Source: CAZEBW01 sp964510205 (GTDB taxonomy: Bacteria > Chloroflexota > Anaerolineae > VGOG01). Taken from it: a DNA stretch of 64,000 nucleotides. Where the stretch lies: NCBI GenBank assembly GCA_964510205.1, contig CAZEBW010000003.1, forward strand, positions 33,078 to 97,077, written 5' to 3'. Under the pieces are notes generated by a model. The model made no database searches and was not told the origin of the DNA. It worked only from the letters and a program-made list of their open reading frames with translations. This document shows positions 8,500 to 16,570 of this stretch, piece by piece; positions within the stretch are counted from its first letter, which is position 1, and each line of letters starts with the position of its first letter. The position numbers and the translations under genes are program-made.

Positions 8500-9168
8500 T
8501 CAATTTGCAGCCTTGGCCTTCGCTGTCTTGAGCATCTCCTCCAGCATGCCGTGGCCGCCGTAGTTGAGGATGGCGAAGGACAGCAGCATCCGCTTGCGCT
8601 CCTCGTCGTATTCCTGATGGTCCAGGATTTTGTCCACGTATCCGCTGGCCTGGCTGGCGGTGACCACCAGGCCGCCCTCCAGCAGCAGCCGCGCCTTCCG
8701 CTCCAGCTCGCCCAGCTCCAGCCGATCCATGGCCTGCTCCACCATCCGCACCCGCTGGCCAGCCAGGGCCACGTCTATGCGGCGCCGGCAGAAGCTCTGC
8801 AAGCGGTCGTACAGCTCGTCCAGGTGGATTTCCACCCCCTCAGAGTCGGCCGTGCCGGGCAGCGGCTTCATCACCGTGAAGCGGGTGCGCACCAGGGTGG
8901 GCAAGCCCAGTCCTACCGCCAGCGCTACCCAAGGGGAATCGCCCCCCGTCCCGAAGCTGCGCATCAGCGCCAGGATCAGCACGGCCATGGTGACGTTCAG
9001 AATCAGCAGGATGATCGAGCCCCAGGTGCGCAGCGCGCGCACCGGATCGAGTTCGAAAGAGCTGACCACCTCGGACAGAGCCAAAACCAGGCTGGCTCCA
9101 CCGGCCAGGAGATACAGCCCCCAGGGCACGCTGGCCAGCCACGTCGCTATGGCATTGAATACCGTCAT
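8500..9168 (-). CDS. Membrane protein of unknown function with cytosolic helical domain
   Basis: A 222-residue protein, not recognised. The N-terminal ~95 residues contain about three hydrophobic helices (LYLLAGGASLVLALSEVV; SIILLILNVTMAVLILALM; WVALAVGLGLPTLV). The remaining part is charged and helical (HLDELYDRLQSFCRRRIDVAL, ELERKARLLLEGG) and probably cytoplasmic. The chosen start is the ATG at 9168, which overlaps the stop of the upstream small gene as ATGA and has AGGAGG 5 bp upstream; the open frame has another ATG 6 codons earlier. The overlap implies coupled translation and joint function with the upstream protein. Confidence 0.8.
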   Translation of the reverse strand: MTVFNAIATWLASVPWGLYLLAGGASLVLALSEVVSSFELDPVRALRTWGSIILLILNVTMAVLILALMRSFGTGGDSPWVALAVGLGLPTLVRTRFTVMKPLPGTADSEGVEIHLDELYDRLQSFCRRRIDVALAGQRVRMVEQAMDRLELGELERKARLLLEGGLVVTASQASGYVDKILDHQEYDEERKRMLLSFAILNYGGHGMLEEMLKTAKAKAAN

Positions 9169-9452
9169 TTCAACCTCCTGGCCCAACGCAATTCCCGCTG
9201 CAAACGCAGACCACGCTGGTTGAGCGTCACCAGGTCGCCTCCCAAGCGGCCCTTCACCTGCCTGACGTCAATCAACTGCTTGTCCTTCAAGGACAGCAGC
9301 GGGTCGTTGACCTCCTCGGGCAGAGAGAAGGTCTTGACCGCCAGTTCGGCCGGCGTGGCTGCCCCCACCTCCCCCAACACCTCCAAAATAGTCCTCTCCT
9401 CGTCCGAGAGGTCGTCTTCCAGCTCCCTCAGTTCTTCCAATGTCTCAGCCAT
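9165..9452 (-). CDS. Small winged-helix-like protein
   Basis: A 95-residue acidic-to-basic protein. LSDEERTILEVLGEVGAATPAELAVKTFSLPEEVNDPLLSLKDKQLIDVR reads as a helix-turn-helix followed by a basic wing (GLRLQRELRWARRLK), as in small winged-helix regulators, but no named family was recognised. It has a strong AGGAGGT site 8 bp upstream. Its stop overlaps the start of the membrane protein gene at 9168, so the pair may form a membrane-linked regulatory unit; this is inference. Confidence 0.75.
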   Translation of the reverse strand: MAETLEELRELEDDLSDEERTILEVLGEVGAATPAELAVKTFSLPEEVNDPLLSLKDKQLIDVRQVKGRLGGDLVTLNQRGLRLQRELRWARRLK

Positions 9453-9490
9453 GATTTTTTACCTCCTGAATAGCTAAGTTCCTCTATGCC

Positions 9491-9510
9491 CCTCACGTTT
9501 CACGTTTTAC
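9491..9510. repeat. CACGTTTCACG repeat at the purA stop
   Basis: Two copies of the CGTGAAAC word (read on the minus strand AAAACGTGAAACGTGAGG) sit at the end of purA. The TGA inside the first copy is the purA stop codon. It is the same family as 15830-15885 and 63525-63607. Confidence 0.7.
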
Positions 9511-10792
9511 TTATGGTCTCCTCCCGCCCCGGCCCTACGGACACGAAGGTCGCCGGGGCATCGGCCAGCTCTTCGATCCGCCGCACGTAGTCCAGGGCTG
9601 GCTGGGGCAGATCGGACAGCGACCTGGCGCCTCGGATGTCCTCGCTCCAGCCCGGCCACTCCTCGTAGATGGGCCTGCACTCGGCCAACACCTCCGCGCT
9701 AGGCGGGAAGCTCTCCAGCCGCTGGCTGCGATAATCGTAGGCCACGCAGATGTTAAGGGTCTCCAGGCTGGCGAGGATGTCCAGCTTGGTGATGGCGAGC
9801 TCCGTCAGACCATTGATTTGGGCGGCGTAGCGCAAGGCCACCCCGTCCAGCCAGCCGCAGCGACGAGGGCGGCCGGTGGTGGTGCCGTATTCGTCCCAGG
9901 GATGCTCCCCCGTCCCTCGCAGACGGTCGCCCACCTCGTCGAGCAGTTCGGTGGGCATGGGACCGCCTCCCACCCGCGTTTGGAAGGCCTTGACCACCCC
10001 CACGACGCGCTCGATGTGCCGGGGACCGAAGCCCAGGCCGGTCAGCGCGCCCCCGGCGATGGGCGAGGAACTGGTCACGAAGGGGTAGGTGCCGTGGTCG
10101 AGATCGAGCAGCGTGCCCTGCGCCCCCTCGCACAGCACTCTCTTCCCCGCTCTCAAAGCTTGGTGGAGGATGGGCGCGGTGTCGGCCACGTAGGGGGCCA
10201 GCCGCGCGGCGTAGGCGGCGTACTCCTCCGCCGCCTGGTGGGGATCGAGCGGCGGCTGACGGTAGACGCGCTCCAGCACGGCGTTCTTGGCCTCCACCGC
10301 CGCCCGCACCTTCTCCGCGAAGGCTGCCTGATCGAGCATGTCCCAGGAGCGCAGGCCCGATCTAGCCGCCTTGTCGCCATAGGTAGGCCCGATGCCCCGC
10401 TTGGTGGTGCCGATCTTCCCCTCGCCCAGCGACTTCTCGGCCGCGCCGTCCAGGGCCACGTCGTAGGGCATGATCAAATGCGCCCTGGCGCTCAGCTTGA
10501 GCCGCTGCGGCGAAACCTCCACGCCTCGCTCGGCCAGCCCCTCGATCTCTCGGCTCAACGTCCTGGGGTTCACTACCACCCCATTGCCGATGAGGCAGGT
10601 GGTGTGGGGATACAGAATCCCCGACGGCGTCAGGTGCAGAGCGAATCTCTCCCCGCCCACGGTGATGGTGTGGCCGGCGTTGTCGCCCCCGTTGTAGCGG
10701 GCCACGATGTCCACCTCAGCGGCCAGTAAGTCGGTGATCTTTCCTTTTCCCTCGTCGCCCCATTGGGCGCCGACGATTACGGTTGCAGGCAT
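9500..10792 (-). CDS. purA: Adenylosuccinate synthetase
   Basis: A 430-residue PurA, which joins IMP and aspartate using GTP in AMP biosynthesis. The N terminus has the GTP/IMP loop GAQWGDEGKGK, then NAGHT, the KRGIGPTYGDKAARSGLR region, the Q-G motif EGAQGTLLDLDHGTYPFVTSS and the aspartate loop TTTGRPRRCGWLD. The start at 10792 has GAGGAGG 7 bp upstream; the frame is open further upstream but runs into a palindromic repeat (10814-10928) and has no PurA similarity. The C-terminal ISKT and stop lie in a dispersed repeat. Length is the family norm. Confidence 0.98.
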   Translation of the reverse strand: MPATVIVGAQWGDEGKGKITDLLAAEVDIVARYNGGDNAGHTITVGGERFALHLTPSGILYPHTTCLIGNGVVVNPRTLSREIEGLAERGVEVSPQRLKLSARAHLIMPYDVALDGAAEKSLGEGKIGTTKRGIGPTYGDKAARSGLRSWDMLDQAAFAEKVRAAVEAKNAVLERVYRQPPLDPHQAAEEYAAYAARLAPYVADTAPILHQALRAGKRVLCEGAQGTLLDLDHGTYPFVTSSSPIAGGALTGLGFGPRHIERVVGVVKAFQTRVGGGPMPTELLDEVGDRLRGTGEHPWDEYGTTTGRPRRCGWLDGVALRYAAQINGLTELAITKLDILASLETLNICVAYDYRSQRLESFPPSAEVLAECRPIYEEWPGWSEDIRGARSLSDLPQPALDYVRRIEELADAPATFVSVGPGREETISKT

Positions 10793-10813
10793 GGGGTTGC
10801 CTCCTCGTTCAGT

Positions 10814-10928
10814 TGGTACATCCGTAGATTCGGTATCCGTATATTCGTAGATTCGGATTCGTAAACTCGTGACTCCCGAATCCACGAGTCTACGAAGATA
10901 CGAATTTACGAATGTACGAATTTACCAA
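10814..10928. repeat. TTGGTA...TACCAA palindromic repeat element
   Basis: A 115-bp low-GC block: one half repeats the word TCGTAGATTCG and variants, the other half its complement (ACGAATTTACGAATGTACG), so the whole can fold into a long imperfect hairpin. It starts TTGGTA and ends TACCAA, flanked by TCAG on both sides. It fills the purA-M20 hydrolase gap. Relatives are at 12298-12384 and, inside a coding sequence, at 59073-59171. Confidence 0.85.
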
Positions 10929-10933
10929 TCAGT

Positions 10934-12160
10934 CTATTGGCGCACACCCAGTATCTCGACGGCCAGGCGGGCGTAGACCCGCGCGGCGGCCACTACGTCG
11001 TCCAGACGGATCTGGTCGTCCACGGTGTGGGCGAAGCGCTCCTCGCCGGGACCGAAGCCCACGGTGGGGATGTTGGCTCTCCCCATGGTGTAGGCGCCGT
11101 CGGTGGAGAAAGCCCACTGGCCGATGCTGGGCCGATAACCCAGCGTCTCTCGGATGGCGCGAGCCGTGGCCTGCACCAGCGGGTGGTCCTGATCCAGCGC
11201 CCAGGGGGGATAGAACTCTTTGGCTCGGCACTCGTAGCCCGTGTAGCTGGTGGCTCGATACTTGGTCACTTCTACATTGGCCCGGATTCCCTCACGGGCG
11301 ATGATCCCCTGCACCTCTGCCAGGGCTTTGGCCTCGGTCTCGCCCAGCGTGAGACGGCGGTCAATGTAGAAAGTGCAGGCGTCGGGGATGGCGTTGCGGC
11401 TGGCGGCGGAGCTGTCAATTTGGGTGACGGCGATGCTCCCCTGGCCCAGGAAAGGATCGTCGGCCAAGCGGGGGACCAGAAGCTCGACGCCGAAGATCAG
11501 CCGCGCGGCGTCGTAGATGGCGTTTCTCCCTCGCCTAGGAGTGGCGGCATGGCAGGACTGGCCTCGGACAGTGACTTTCATCTCCACGCGCCCCCGATGG
11601 CCCCGTTTGATCTGCAAATTCGTTGGTTCCCCCAGGACGACGAAGTCGGGCCGGATTCCCTCTTCCTCGATCAGCACCCGCACAGCCAAGCCCTCGCACG
11701 GTTCCTCTTGGACCACACCCACCACACACAGTTCACCAGCCAACTGGACGCCGGCGTCAACGAGGGCCTTAGCTCCGTAAATCATGGCCGCCAGCGCGCC
11801 CTTCATGTCGCACGCGCCCAGGCCGTACAGCACTCCGTTCTCGATCTGGGCTGCGTAGGGATCGCGGCTCCAAGAGTCGGGATCGCTGACGCCCACGGTG
11901 TCCATGTGGCCGTCGTAAATGAGTCTGGGGGCAGCGCTGGCGCCGCGATGTCCTGAGGCCGCTTCGCTTACAGTCGAAGGGAGGCAGCCGACGACGTTTC
12001 CGATGCGGTCGCGCCTCACCCTGGGGAAGCCCACCTGCCGCATCTCCTCCGCCAGGCGCTCGGCCAACGCCTCCTCTTGGGTCGAGAGGCTAGGAATGCG
12101 GACTAAATCCTGGAGGAATGCAGTCAAGTCACGACGATCTTGGGAGGATAGGTTAAACAT
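10934..12160 (-). CDS. M20-family metallohydrolase (YgeY-like)
   Basis: A 408-residue M20 zinc hydrolase resembling the ArgE/DapE/YgeY group. Metal ligands are visible: YDGHMDTVG (His, Asp), GACDMKGALA (bridging Asp), VQEEPCEG (Glu pair), LGEPT (Glu) and the C-terminal HTVDDQI His. QEEPCEGL and the strand order recall YgeY, a hydrolase linked to selenium/purine-type gene clusters, but nothing here confirms that role. The peptide PSTVSEAASGHRGASA just before the first metal motif is encoded by a dispersed repeat identical for 28 bp to one in the aldehyde oxidoreductase gene. The 3' end abuts the repeat at 10814-10928. Confidence 0.85.
   Translation of the reverse strand: MFNLSSQDRRDLTAFLQDLVRIPSLSTQEEALAERLAEEMRQVGFPRVRRDRIGNVVGCLPSTVSEAASGHRGASAAPRLIYDGHMDTVGVSDPDSWSRDPYAAQIENGVLYGLGACDMKGALAAMIYGAKALVDAGVQLAGELCVVGVVQEEPCEGLAVRVLIEEEGIRPDFVVLGEPTNLQIKRGHRGRVEMKVTVRGQSCHAATPRRGRNAIYDAARLIFGVELLVPRLADDPFLGQGSIAVTQIDSSAASRNAIPDACTFYIDRRLTLGETEAKALAEVQGIIAREGIRANVEVTKYRATSYTGYECRAKEFYPPWALDQDHPLVQATARAIRETLGYRPSIGQWAFSTDGAYTMGRANIPTVGFGPGEERFAHTVDDQIRLDDVVAAARVYARLAVEILGVRQ
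11952..11979. repeat. GTAAGCGAAGCGGC repeat (in M20 hydrolase)
   Basis: Identical over 28 bases to 5976-6003. In frame, it encodes TVSEAASGH immediately upstream of the zinc-binding GHMDT segment. Confidence 0.85.
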
Positions 12161-12169
12161 GGCTTCATC

Positions 12170-12297
12170 CTATTGAGTCTCAGTAGATGGAAATTTGGGT
12201 TCGTAGTGACGACTTTAGTCGTCTGGTTCGGGGGACAAGCGACTGAAGTCGCTACTACGAATCCCTATAGTGGTCAGATTTTCCATCTATTGAGTCT
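12170..12297. mobile_element. Small palindromic element with 11-bp flanking direct repeats
   Basis: CTATTGAGTCT occurs at 12170-12180 and again at 12287-12297. Between them are terminal inverted repeats AGATGGAAAT and ATTTTCCATCT, and an inner inverted repeat TTCGTAGT...ACTACGAA enclosing the palindromes GACGACTTTAGTCGTC and AGCGACTGAAGTCGCT. No ORF is present. It has the form of a MITE insertion with target duplication in the gap upstream of the M20 hydrolase gene. Confidence 0.75.
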
Positions 12298-12384
12298 GTA
12301 AATCGGTAGATTCGGGATTCGTAAACCCGTAACCTGGGCTGCCCAAGTCCCAGATGACGAATCTACGAATCTACGAGTTTACGC
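12298..12384. repeat. GTAGATTCG/CGAATCTAC palindromic repeat
   Basis: Words GGTAGATTCGGGATTCGTAAAC are followed, after a short GC-rich centre (CCTGGGCTGCCCAAGTCCCAG), by complementary words GACGAATCTACGAATCTACG. It is the same family as 10814-10928 and lies just downstream of the sugar transferase gene. Confidence 0.8.
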
Positions 12385-12388
12385 ATTG

Positions 12389-13822
12389 CTAATACGCTCC
12401 TCGGCCGGCCAGGACGGCGGGCAGGGTTTTGAGGCCGATCTTGAGGTCCATCAGAGGCGACCAGTTTTCCAGGTAGTAGATGTCCAGCAGGCACATCTCG
12501 TCGAAGGTGAGCTGGCTGCGGCCGCTGACCTGCCAGAGGCCGGTGAGGCCCGGCGAGATCTCCAAGCGCCTTCGGTGCCACTCTTGGTATTGCTCCACCT
12601 CCGAAGGGATGGCCGGGCGCGGGCCGACCAGGCTCATCTCCCCCCGCAAGACGTTGTAGATCTGGGGGAGCTCGTCCAAACTGGTGCGGCGCAGAATTCT
12701 CCCTACCCTGGTGCAGCGCGGATCGCTGCGCATCTTGAAAGTCGGCCCTGCGACTTCGTCTTGGTCTGCCAATTGAGGGCGCTCCTTATCTGCTCCCTGG
12801 CGCATAGAGCGAAATTTATAGCACACAAATCTGGAACCATTTTTGCCCACTCGAATCTGTTTGAAAAGGACGGGGCCTGGGGAATCCAGTTTGATGGCCA
12901 CAGAGATGAGGAGCAGTAGGGGCGAGAGCAAGATCGAGCCGGCCAGAGAGATGACGATGTCGCTGGCCCGCTTGAAGGCCAGGTTCCACCCCTTGATAGC
13001 GACCTCCTTGACGCCGATAATGGGGATGCCACCCAGGTCCTCGATGTCCACCCGACTGAGGGCCAACTGAAAGAGGTCGGGTACGATGCGAGCCCGCACC
13101 CGCTCCCGCTCACACTGCCGCATGATGCCCAGAATCTTGCGGTGATGCATCCAGGGCAGGGTGATAATGACCTCGTCAATGGCCTGCTCTTGTACGACGC
13201 GGGGCAGATTATCCACATCGCCCAGGGCCTTGAAGCGGCCGATGTCTGTCTTGCTCTTCTCGGCATCATCGTCAACGAAGCCGATGACCTGGTAGCCCAG
13301 TTCGGGTTGGGCCACGATGTTGCGCATCAGCTTGCGGCCCACCTCGCCAGCTCCGACGATCAGCAAGCGGTCCACGCCGATGCCTTTCCTCATCTGCCTT
13401 TCCCAGACCCAGCGCTTGATCAGGCGGCTGAGGGAGAGCAGGGTGACGATGATGCCCCCCGCCCATAAAAACATCAAACGGGAATAGACCAGGGGCCTGA
13501 ACCAGAAAGTGATCGCGGTGACGATGACGATGCCGGTGGTGGTGCCGCCGACCAGAGCGTAGACCTCATCGAGCCAGGAGGCGCCGCGAGGCTGATCGTA
13601 GACTCCGCCTAGCTTGTAGGCGATCATCAACAGAACCGTCAACAGCAAAGCGAAGGGTGTGTACACCCCGAAAGGAGCATCGTAGGCAGGATCAACGGTG
13701 CGAAACCACTGCAGGTCGTAGCGCACCCAGTAGGCAGCGGCGAAGCTCAGATTGATGAGCACCACATCCGCCACGGTCATGATTAGAGAAACCCATCGCC
13801 GGTACCGCTCAAACATCTCCAA
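12389..13822 (-). CDS. Polyprenyl-phosphate sugar-1-phosphate transferase (WcaJ/WbaP family)
   Basis: A 477-residue protein of the exopolysaccharide polyprenyl glycosylphosphotransferase type, which loads the first sugar-phosphate on undecaprenyl phosphate. The N-terminal ~150 residues hold four hydrophobic helices, then a nucleotide-binding-like domain (LIVGAGEVGRKLMRNI), a fifth membrane segment (ISLAGSILLSPLLLLI) and the catalytic Bac_transf domain with SPGPVLFKQIRVGKNG, YKFRSM, RTSLDELPQIYNVLRGEMSLVGPRP and the final PGLTGLWQVSGR. Its start overlaps the GT4 gene by 14 bp, indicating coupled expression for a surface polysaccharide. The sugar is unknown. Confidence 0.95.
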   Translation of the reverse strand: MEMFERYRRWVSLIMTVADVVLINLSFAAAYWVRYDLQWFRTVDPAYDAPFGVYTPFALLLTVLLMIAYKLGGVYDQPRGASWLDEVYALVGGTTTGIVIVTAITFWFRPLVYSRLMFLWAGGIIVTLLSLSRLIKRWVWERQMRKGIGVDRLLIVGAGEVGRKLMRNIVAQPELGYQVIGFVDDDAEKSKTDIGRFKALGDVDNLPRVVQEQAIDEVIITLPWMHHRKILGIMRQCERERVRARIVPDLFQLALSRVDIEDLGGIPIIGVKEVAIKGWNLAFKRASDIVISLAGSILLSPLLLLISVAIKLDSPGPVLFKQIRVGKNGSRFVCYKFRSMRQGADKERPQLADQDEVAGPTFKMRSDPRCTRVGRILRRTSLDELPQIYNVLRGEMSLVGPRPAIPSEVEQYQEWHRRRLEISPGLTGLWQVSGRSQLTFDEMCLLDIYYLENWSPLMDLKIGLKTLPAVLAGRGAY

Positions 13823-14942
13823 GCTCCATGACTCGACGGTAGACCCGCACCGTCTCCCGAGCTGTTTTTGTCCACGAGAAGCCTTTGGCTCTTTTCAATC
13901 CTCGCTCCCTCATCTCCTGTCGCAGGACCTCGTCACTCAAAGCTCGCCTCATGGCCTCCGCCAGCCCTTCCACATCCAGCGGATCAACGGTCAGCCCTGC
14001 CTCGCCCACCACCTCCGGCAGCGACGACGTGTTGGCCGTGACCACGGGCGTCCCGCAGGCCATAGCCTCCAGGGGCGGCAGCCCGAAGCCTTCGTAGAGG
14101 GAAGGGTAAACGAACAGCTCCGCCGCGTTGTACCACAGAGGCAACTCGCTGGCGGGAATGTAGCCAGGGAACACGACCTCGCTCTCCAGGCCCAGTTCCT
14201 CCACGCGGGCGAAAATATCTTCGTAGAACCAGCCCGTGGCCCCGCCGATGACCAACTTCAAGTTTGCAAGTTCGCAAGTTTGCAAGTTTGCAAAGGCTTC
14301 GATGAGGCCGGCCACGTTCTTGCGCGGCTCGATGGTGCCCACGAAGAGGATGAAGTGCTCCGGGAGACCGCGCTCCGACCGAAAGGCAGCCACCTGATCC
14401 TGGGCCAGCGGGCGGAAGGCCTCGTCTATGCCGCAGTAGATCACGTCCACTTTATCAGGCGAGACCCCCAGCAGGCGGACCACGTCGCGCTTGGTGCTCT
14501 GCGAGATGGCGATGACGCGCCGGGCCTTTCTGGCTGAGAGGCGGGTAAACAGGCTCAGGTAGAAGCGTTTAGAGCGCTTGAAACTCTCGGGATGCAGAAG
14601 AAAACTGAGATCGTAAACAGTAACCACCGACGGACAGGGCGAGAGCAAGGGCGTGACGAAAGCCAGGGCGTGGAGCAAGTCCGCCCCCTCTTTTCGCAAA
14701 GCGAAGGGTTGCACCACCTGTTCCCAAAAGATCCGAGCCACGGGCCTGGAAGTAGGCAGCCGCGAGAGCTTCAATGTCAAGTCCGAACCCGTGAACCTCC
14801 CATCGCCGATGAAAGCCGTGTAGCGGTTATCACCGTCCACGCGCGGCAGATGGGTAAGCAAGTTGTAGATGTACGAATTGATGCCCGCGCCCCGGTAGGT
14901 CTCTGTCAGGGACAGCAGGTGGGCGTTCAGGGCGATGTGCAT
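13809..14942 (-). CDS. GT4-family glycosyltransferase (with in-frame repeat)
   Basis: A 377-residue GT-B glycosyltransferase. The acceptor side has GAGINSYIYNLLTHLP; the donor side has LFVGTIEPRKNV and the EX7E motif in YEGFGLPPLEAMACGTPVV, typical of family 4 retaining enzymes. The gene overlaps both its neighbours (abrB-like upstream by 16 bp, sugar transferase downstream), so all three form one operon for glycan assembly. The peptide LQTCELANLK after GLIEAFAN is encoded by a short tandem DNA repeat (14253-14294) and replaces the usual loop there. Confidence 0.93.
   Translation of the reverse strand: MHIALNAHLLSLTETYRGAGINSYIYNLLTHLPRVDGDNRYTAFIGDGRFTGSDLTLKLSRLPTSRPVARIFWEQVVQPFALRKEGADLLHALAFVTPLLSPCPSVVTVYDLSFLLHPESFKRSKRFYLSLFTRLSARKARRVIAISQSTKRDVVRLLGVSPDKVDVIYCGIDEAFRPLAQDQVAAFRSERGLPEHFILFVGTIEPRKNVAGLIEAFANLQTCELANLKLVIGGATGWFYEDIFARVEELGLESEVVFPGYIPASELPLWYNAAELFVYPSLYEGFGLPPLEAMACGTPVVTANTSSLPEVVGEAGLTVDPLDVEGLAEAMRRALSDEVLRQEMRERGLKRAKGFSWTKTARETVRVYRRVMELGDV
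14253..14294. repeat. CAAGTTTGCAAGTTCG tandem repeat inside GT4 gene
   Basis: Four imperfect copies of a 9-11 bp CAAGTTTG/CAAGTTCG word, read in frame within the donor-binding domain of the glycosyltransferase. Confidence 0.7.
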
Positions 14943-15202
14943 TTCTTCTCTCGGTAGTAACGTCGTCGTTGTTCATCCAAGCCTTCCAGTAGATCTTCTA
15001 TGCTCAGCCCAGCCTCCTGGCGCAGACGCTCGATCTCCGCCGCCAACTTGGGCACCAGGGACACCTTGGGGGTCACGAAAAAGGCCCCGTCCAGGTCAAT
15101 GAGAGTCAGGGTATCTCCAGCCTCCAGGCTGTGGCGCTGACGTAGTTTGGCGGGCAGGGTGATCACCCCCCGTTGGCGGATTTGGATGGTATTGGCTTCC
15201 AT
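14927..15202 (-). CDS. SpoVT/AbrB-family DNA-binding protein
   Basis: A 91-residue protein. Its N terminus (TIQIRQRGVITLPAKLRQRHSLEAGDTLTLIDLDG) is the swapped-hairpin AbrB DNA-binding domain of antitoxin/transition-state regulators; the C terminus is a charged helix (RLRQEAGLSIEDLLEGLDEQRRRYY). The start at 15202 has AGGAGGTG 6 bp upstream; an upstream in-frame ATG at 15256 lies at the -10 box and is not used. It is the first gene of the glycan operon and overlaps the GT4 gene, so it may autoregulate that operon. No toxin partner is adjacent. Confidence 0.88.
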   Translation of the reverse strand: MEANTIQIRQRGVITLPAKLRQRHSLEAGDTLTLIDLDGAFFVTPKVSLVPKLAAEIERLRQEAGLSIEDLLEGLDEQRRRYYREKKCTSP

Positions 15203-15256
15203 AAGGCACCTCCTTGAAAAAGAGATGAATTTGCAGAATATCAGCATTTCAGCCAT

Positions 15257-15285
15257 ATTATAGTACCGTTAATCATCGGGGGCAA
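15257..15285 (-). promoter_or_regulatory. Sigma70-type promoter of the abrB-GT4-sugar transferase operon
   Basis: On the minus strand TTGCCC (15285-15280) and TATAAT (15262-15257) are separated by 17 bp, followed by the strong ribosome-binding site of the AbrB-like gene about 45 bp downstream. Confidence 0.75.
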
Positions 15286-16409
15286 GTCGCCATGAGCTCC
15301 CGGTATACGTGATACGTCTTCGCCGCCACCTGGGCCTGGGTGTAGTGGGCCAGCACCCGCTCTCGGCCTCTTCGAGCCAGTTCCTCCCGCAAAGCCGAAT
15401 CGGTCATCAGTTGGGCCAGTTTGCCCTGCAAAGCCTGGGCATCCCCCTCGGCGAAAACCAGGCCCGCATCACCGATGACGTTGGGGATTTCCCCCGAGTC
15501 CGATCCCACCACCGGCACCCCGCAGGCCATGGCCTCGATCAACACCCGCCCGAACTGCTCTTTCCAGTTGGGTCGGGTCAGGGAGGGCAGGACCAAGGCG
15601 TCCAATTGACTGTAATAGTCAGGCATCTGAGTGGAAGGAATGGGCTCCTCAAACCTCACCCGCTCGGCGATGCCCAGCTCCGTGGCCAGCTTTTCCAGTG
15701 GAGCCTTCTGCGGCCCACTCCCCAGGATGCGCAACCGCCAATCGCCTGCCAGACCGGCCACCGCCCGCAGCAAGATGTGCACTCCCTTCTCTTCGACCAG
15801 CCTGCCTACGTAGCCAATGACGAAAGGTTGTGAAACGTGAGGCGTGAAACGTGAAACGTGAGGCGTGAAACGTGAAACGTGATAGATCTCAGGATCCACC
15901 CCAAACTGCGGAATCGCCTTGACAGGTCCTCGATACCCTTTCGCCCTCAGCACCCCCACCGCTTCGGCGTTGCCGGCGATGGCGTAATCGGCCTTGCGCA
16001 AATTGTAGCTTTCGATGAGGCTGAAGGGGGGCGGATAGCGGCGATGGAGGTTTTGCCAGGTGAAGAAGATGGCCTTGGCTCCGCGCTTCTTGGCCAGGCG
16101 CATAGCTTGCCAAGTAGCCGCGTTGTAGGGCTCCTCGTCAATGTGGACGATGTGGGGCTTGATGCTCCTGAAATGCTTGCCCAAGCCCGGATAGAAGTGC
16201 AGGTGGAAGTGGCCGTTGAGGGCCATCCTCTCCACCACCAGCTCATATCCCTGCGTATGCGCTCGCTCCAGCCGCATCACCCCTCGTTCGTCGCGCCAGC
16301 AGGGCGGCACCACCACGGTGAGCTCCACGTTGGGCAACTTGGCCAGTTCCTCCAGTTTTTTCTGATAGGCGCCCACGATGCAGGCCTTGGAGATCATCAG
16401 CACGCGCAA
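15273..16409 (-). CDS. GT4-family glycosyltransferase (with in-frame repeat)
   Basis: A 378-residue GT-B glycosyltransferase. It starts with the Rossmann strand LRVLMISKACIVGAYQKKLEEL, has VIGYVGRLVEEKGVHILLRAV at the donor domain start, and an EX7E-type EQFGRVLIEAMACGVPVVGS. The chosen start is TTG at 16409 with GGAG 8 bp upstream; a GTG 12 codons earlier and an ATG 4 codons later are alternatives. Between the two Rossmann domains, HVSRFTPHVSRFTPHVS is encoded by a tandem DNA repeat and lengthens the linker. It is divergently transcribed from the membrane glycosyltransferase gene and likely adds a sugar to the same surface glycan. Confidence 0.93.
   Translation of the reverse strand: MRVLMISKACIVGAYQKKLEELAKLPNVELTVVVPPCWRDERGVMRLERAHTQGYELVVERMALNGHFHLHFYPGLGKHFRSIKPHIVHIDEEPYNAATWQAMRLAKKRGAKAIFFTWQNLHRRYPPPFSLIESYNLRKADYAIAGNAEAVGVLRAKGYRGPVKAIPQFGVDPEIYHVSRFTPHVSRFTPHVSQPFVIGYVGRLVEEKGVHILLRAVAGLAGDWRLRILGSGPQKAPLEKLATELGIAERVRFEEPIPSTQMPDYYSQLDALVLPSLTRPNWKEQFGRVLIEAMACGVPVVGSDSGEIPNVIGDAGLVFAEGDAQALQGKLAQLMTDSALREELARRGRERVLAHYTQAQVAAKTYHVYRELMATCPR
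15830..15885. repeat. CGTGAAACGTGA tandem repeat inside GT4 gene
   Basis: About six copies of a GTGAAAC/GTGAGGC word over 56 bp, arranged as a tandem of a longer 21-bp period, in frame in the interdomain linker of the glycosyltransferase. The same word occurs at 9491-9510 and 63525-63607. Confidence 0.9.
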
Positions 16410-16449
16410 ATGGCTGCTCCTTTCGGTCTCTGCTATGTGACCCACCTAC

Positions 16450-16478
16450 ATTATAACCCACCGACAGACAAAAAGCAA
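16450..16478 (-). promoter_or_regulatory. Sigma70-type promoter for the minus-strand GT4 gene
   Basis: TTGCTT (16478-16473) and TATAAT (16455-16450) on the minus strand are 17 bp apart, about 40 bp upstream of the chosen TTG start. Confidence 0.7.
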
Positions 16479-16503
16479 AGAGCGAGCCAGTGGGAGCTCC
16501 TGG

Positions 16504-16531
16504 TTGACATTTCTACGCCTTGTGCTATAAT
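16504..16531 (+). promoter_or_regulatory. Sigma70-type promoter for the membrane glycosyltransferase operon
   Basis: TTGACA (16504-16509) and TATAAT (16526-16531) with a 16-bp spacer. It faces away from the GT4 promoter, giving a compact divergent control region. Confidence 0.75.
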
Positions 16532-16570
16532 CTACGCCTGTGGAGGAATGGGGGGAAGGGTTGGCAGAGC

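Noticed and set aside
9453..10885. Longer purA product starting at 10885
   Set aside because: The extra residues are encoded by the palindromic repeat at 10814-10928; the ATG at 10792 has a strong GAGGAGG site and matches the family start.
14927..15202. Toxin-antitoxin system with the AbrB-like protein as antitoxin
   Set aside because: No toxin-like (PIN, MazF) gene is next to it; the overlapping partner is a glycosyltransferase.
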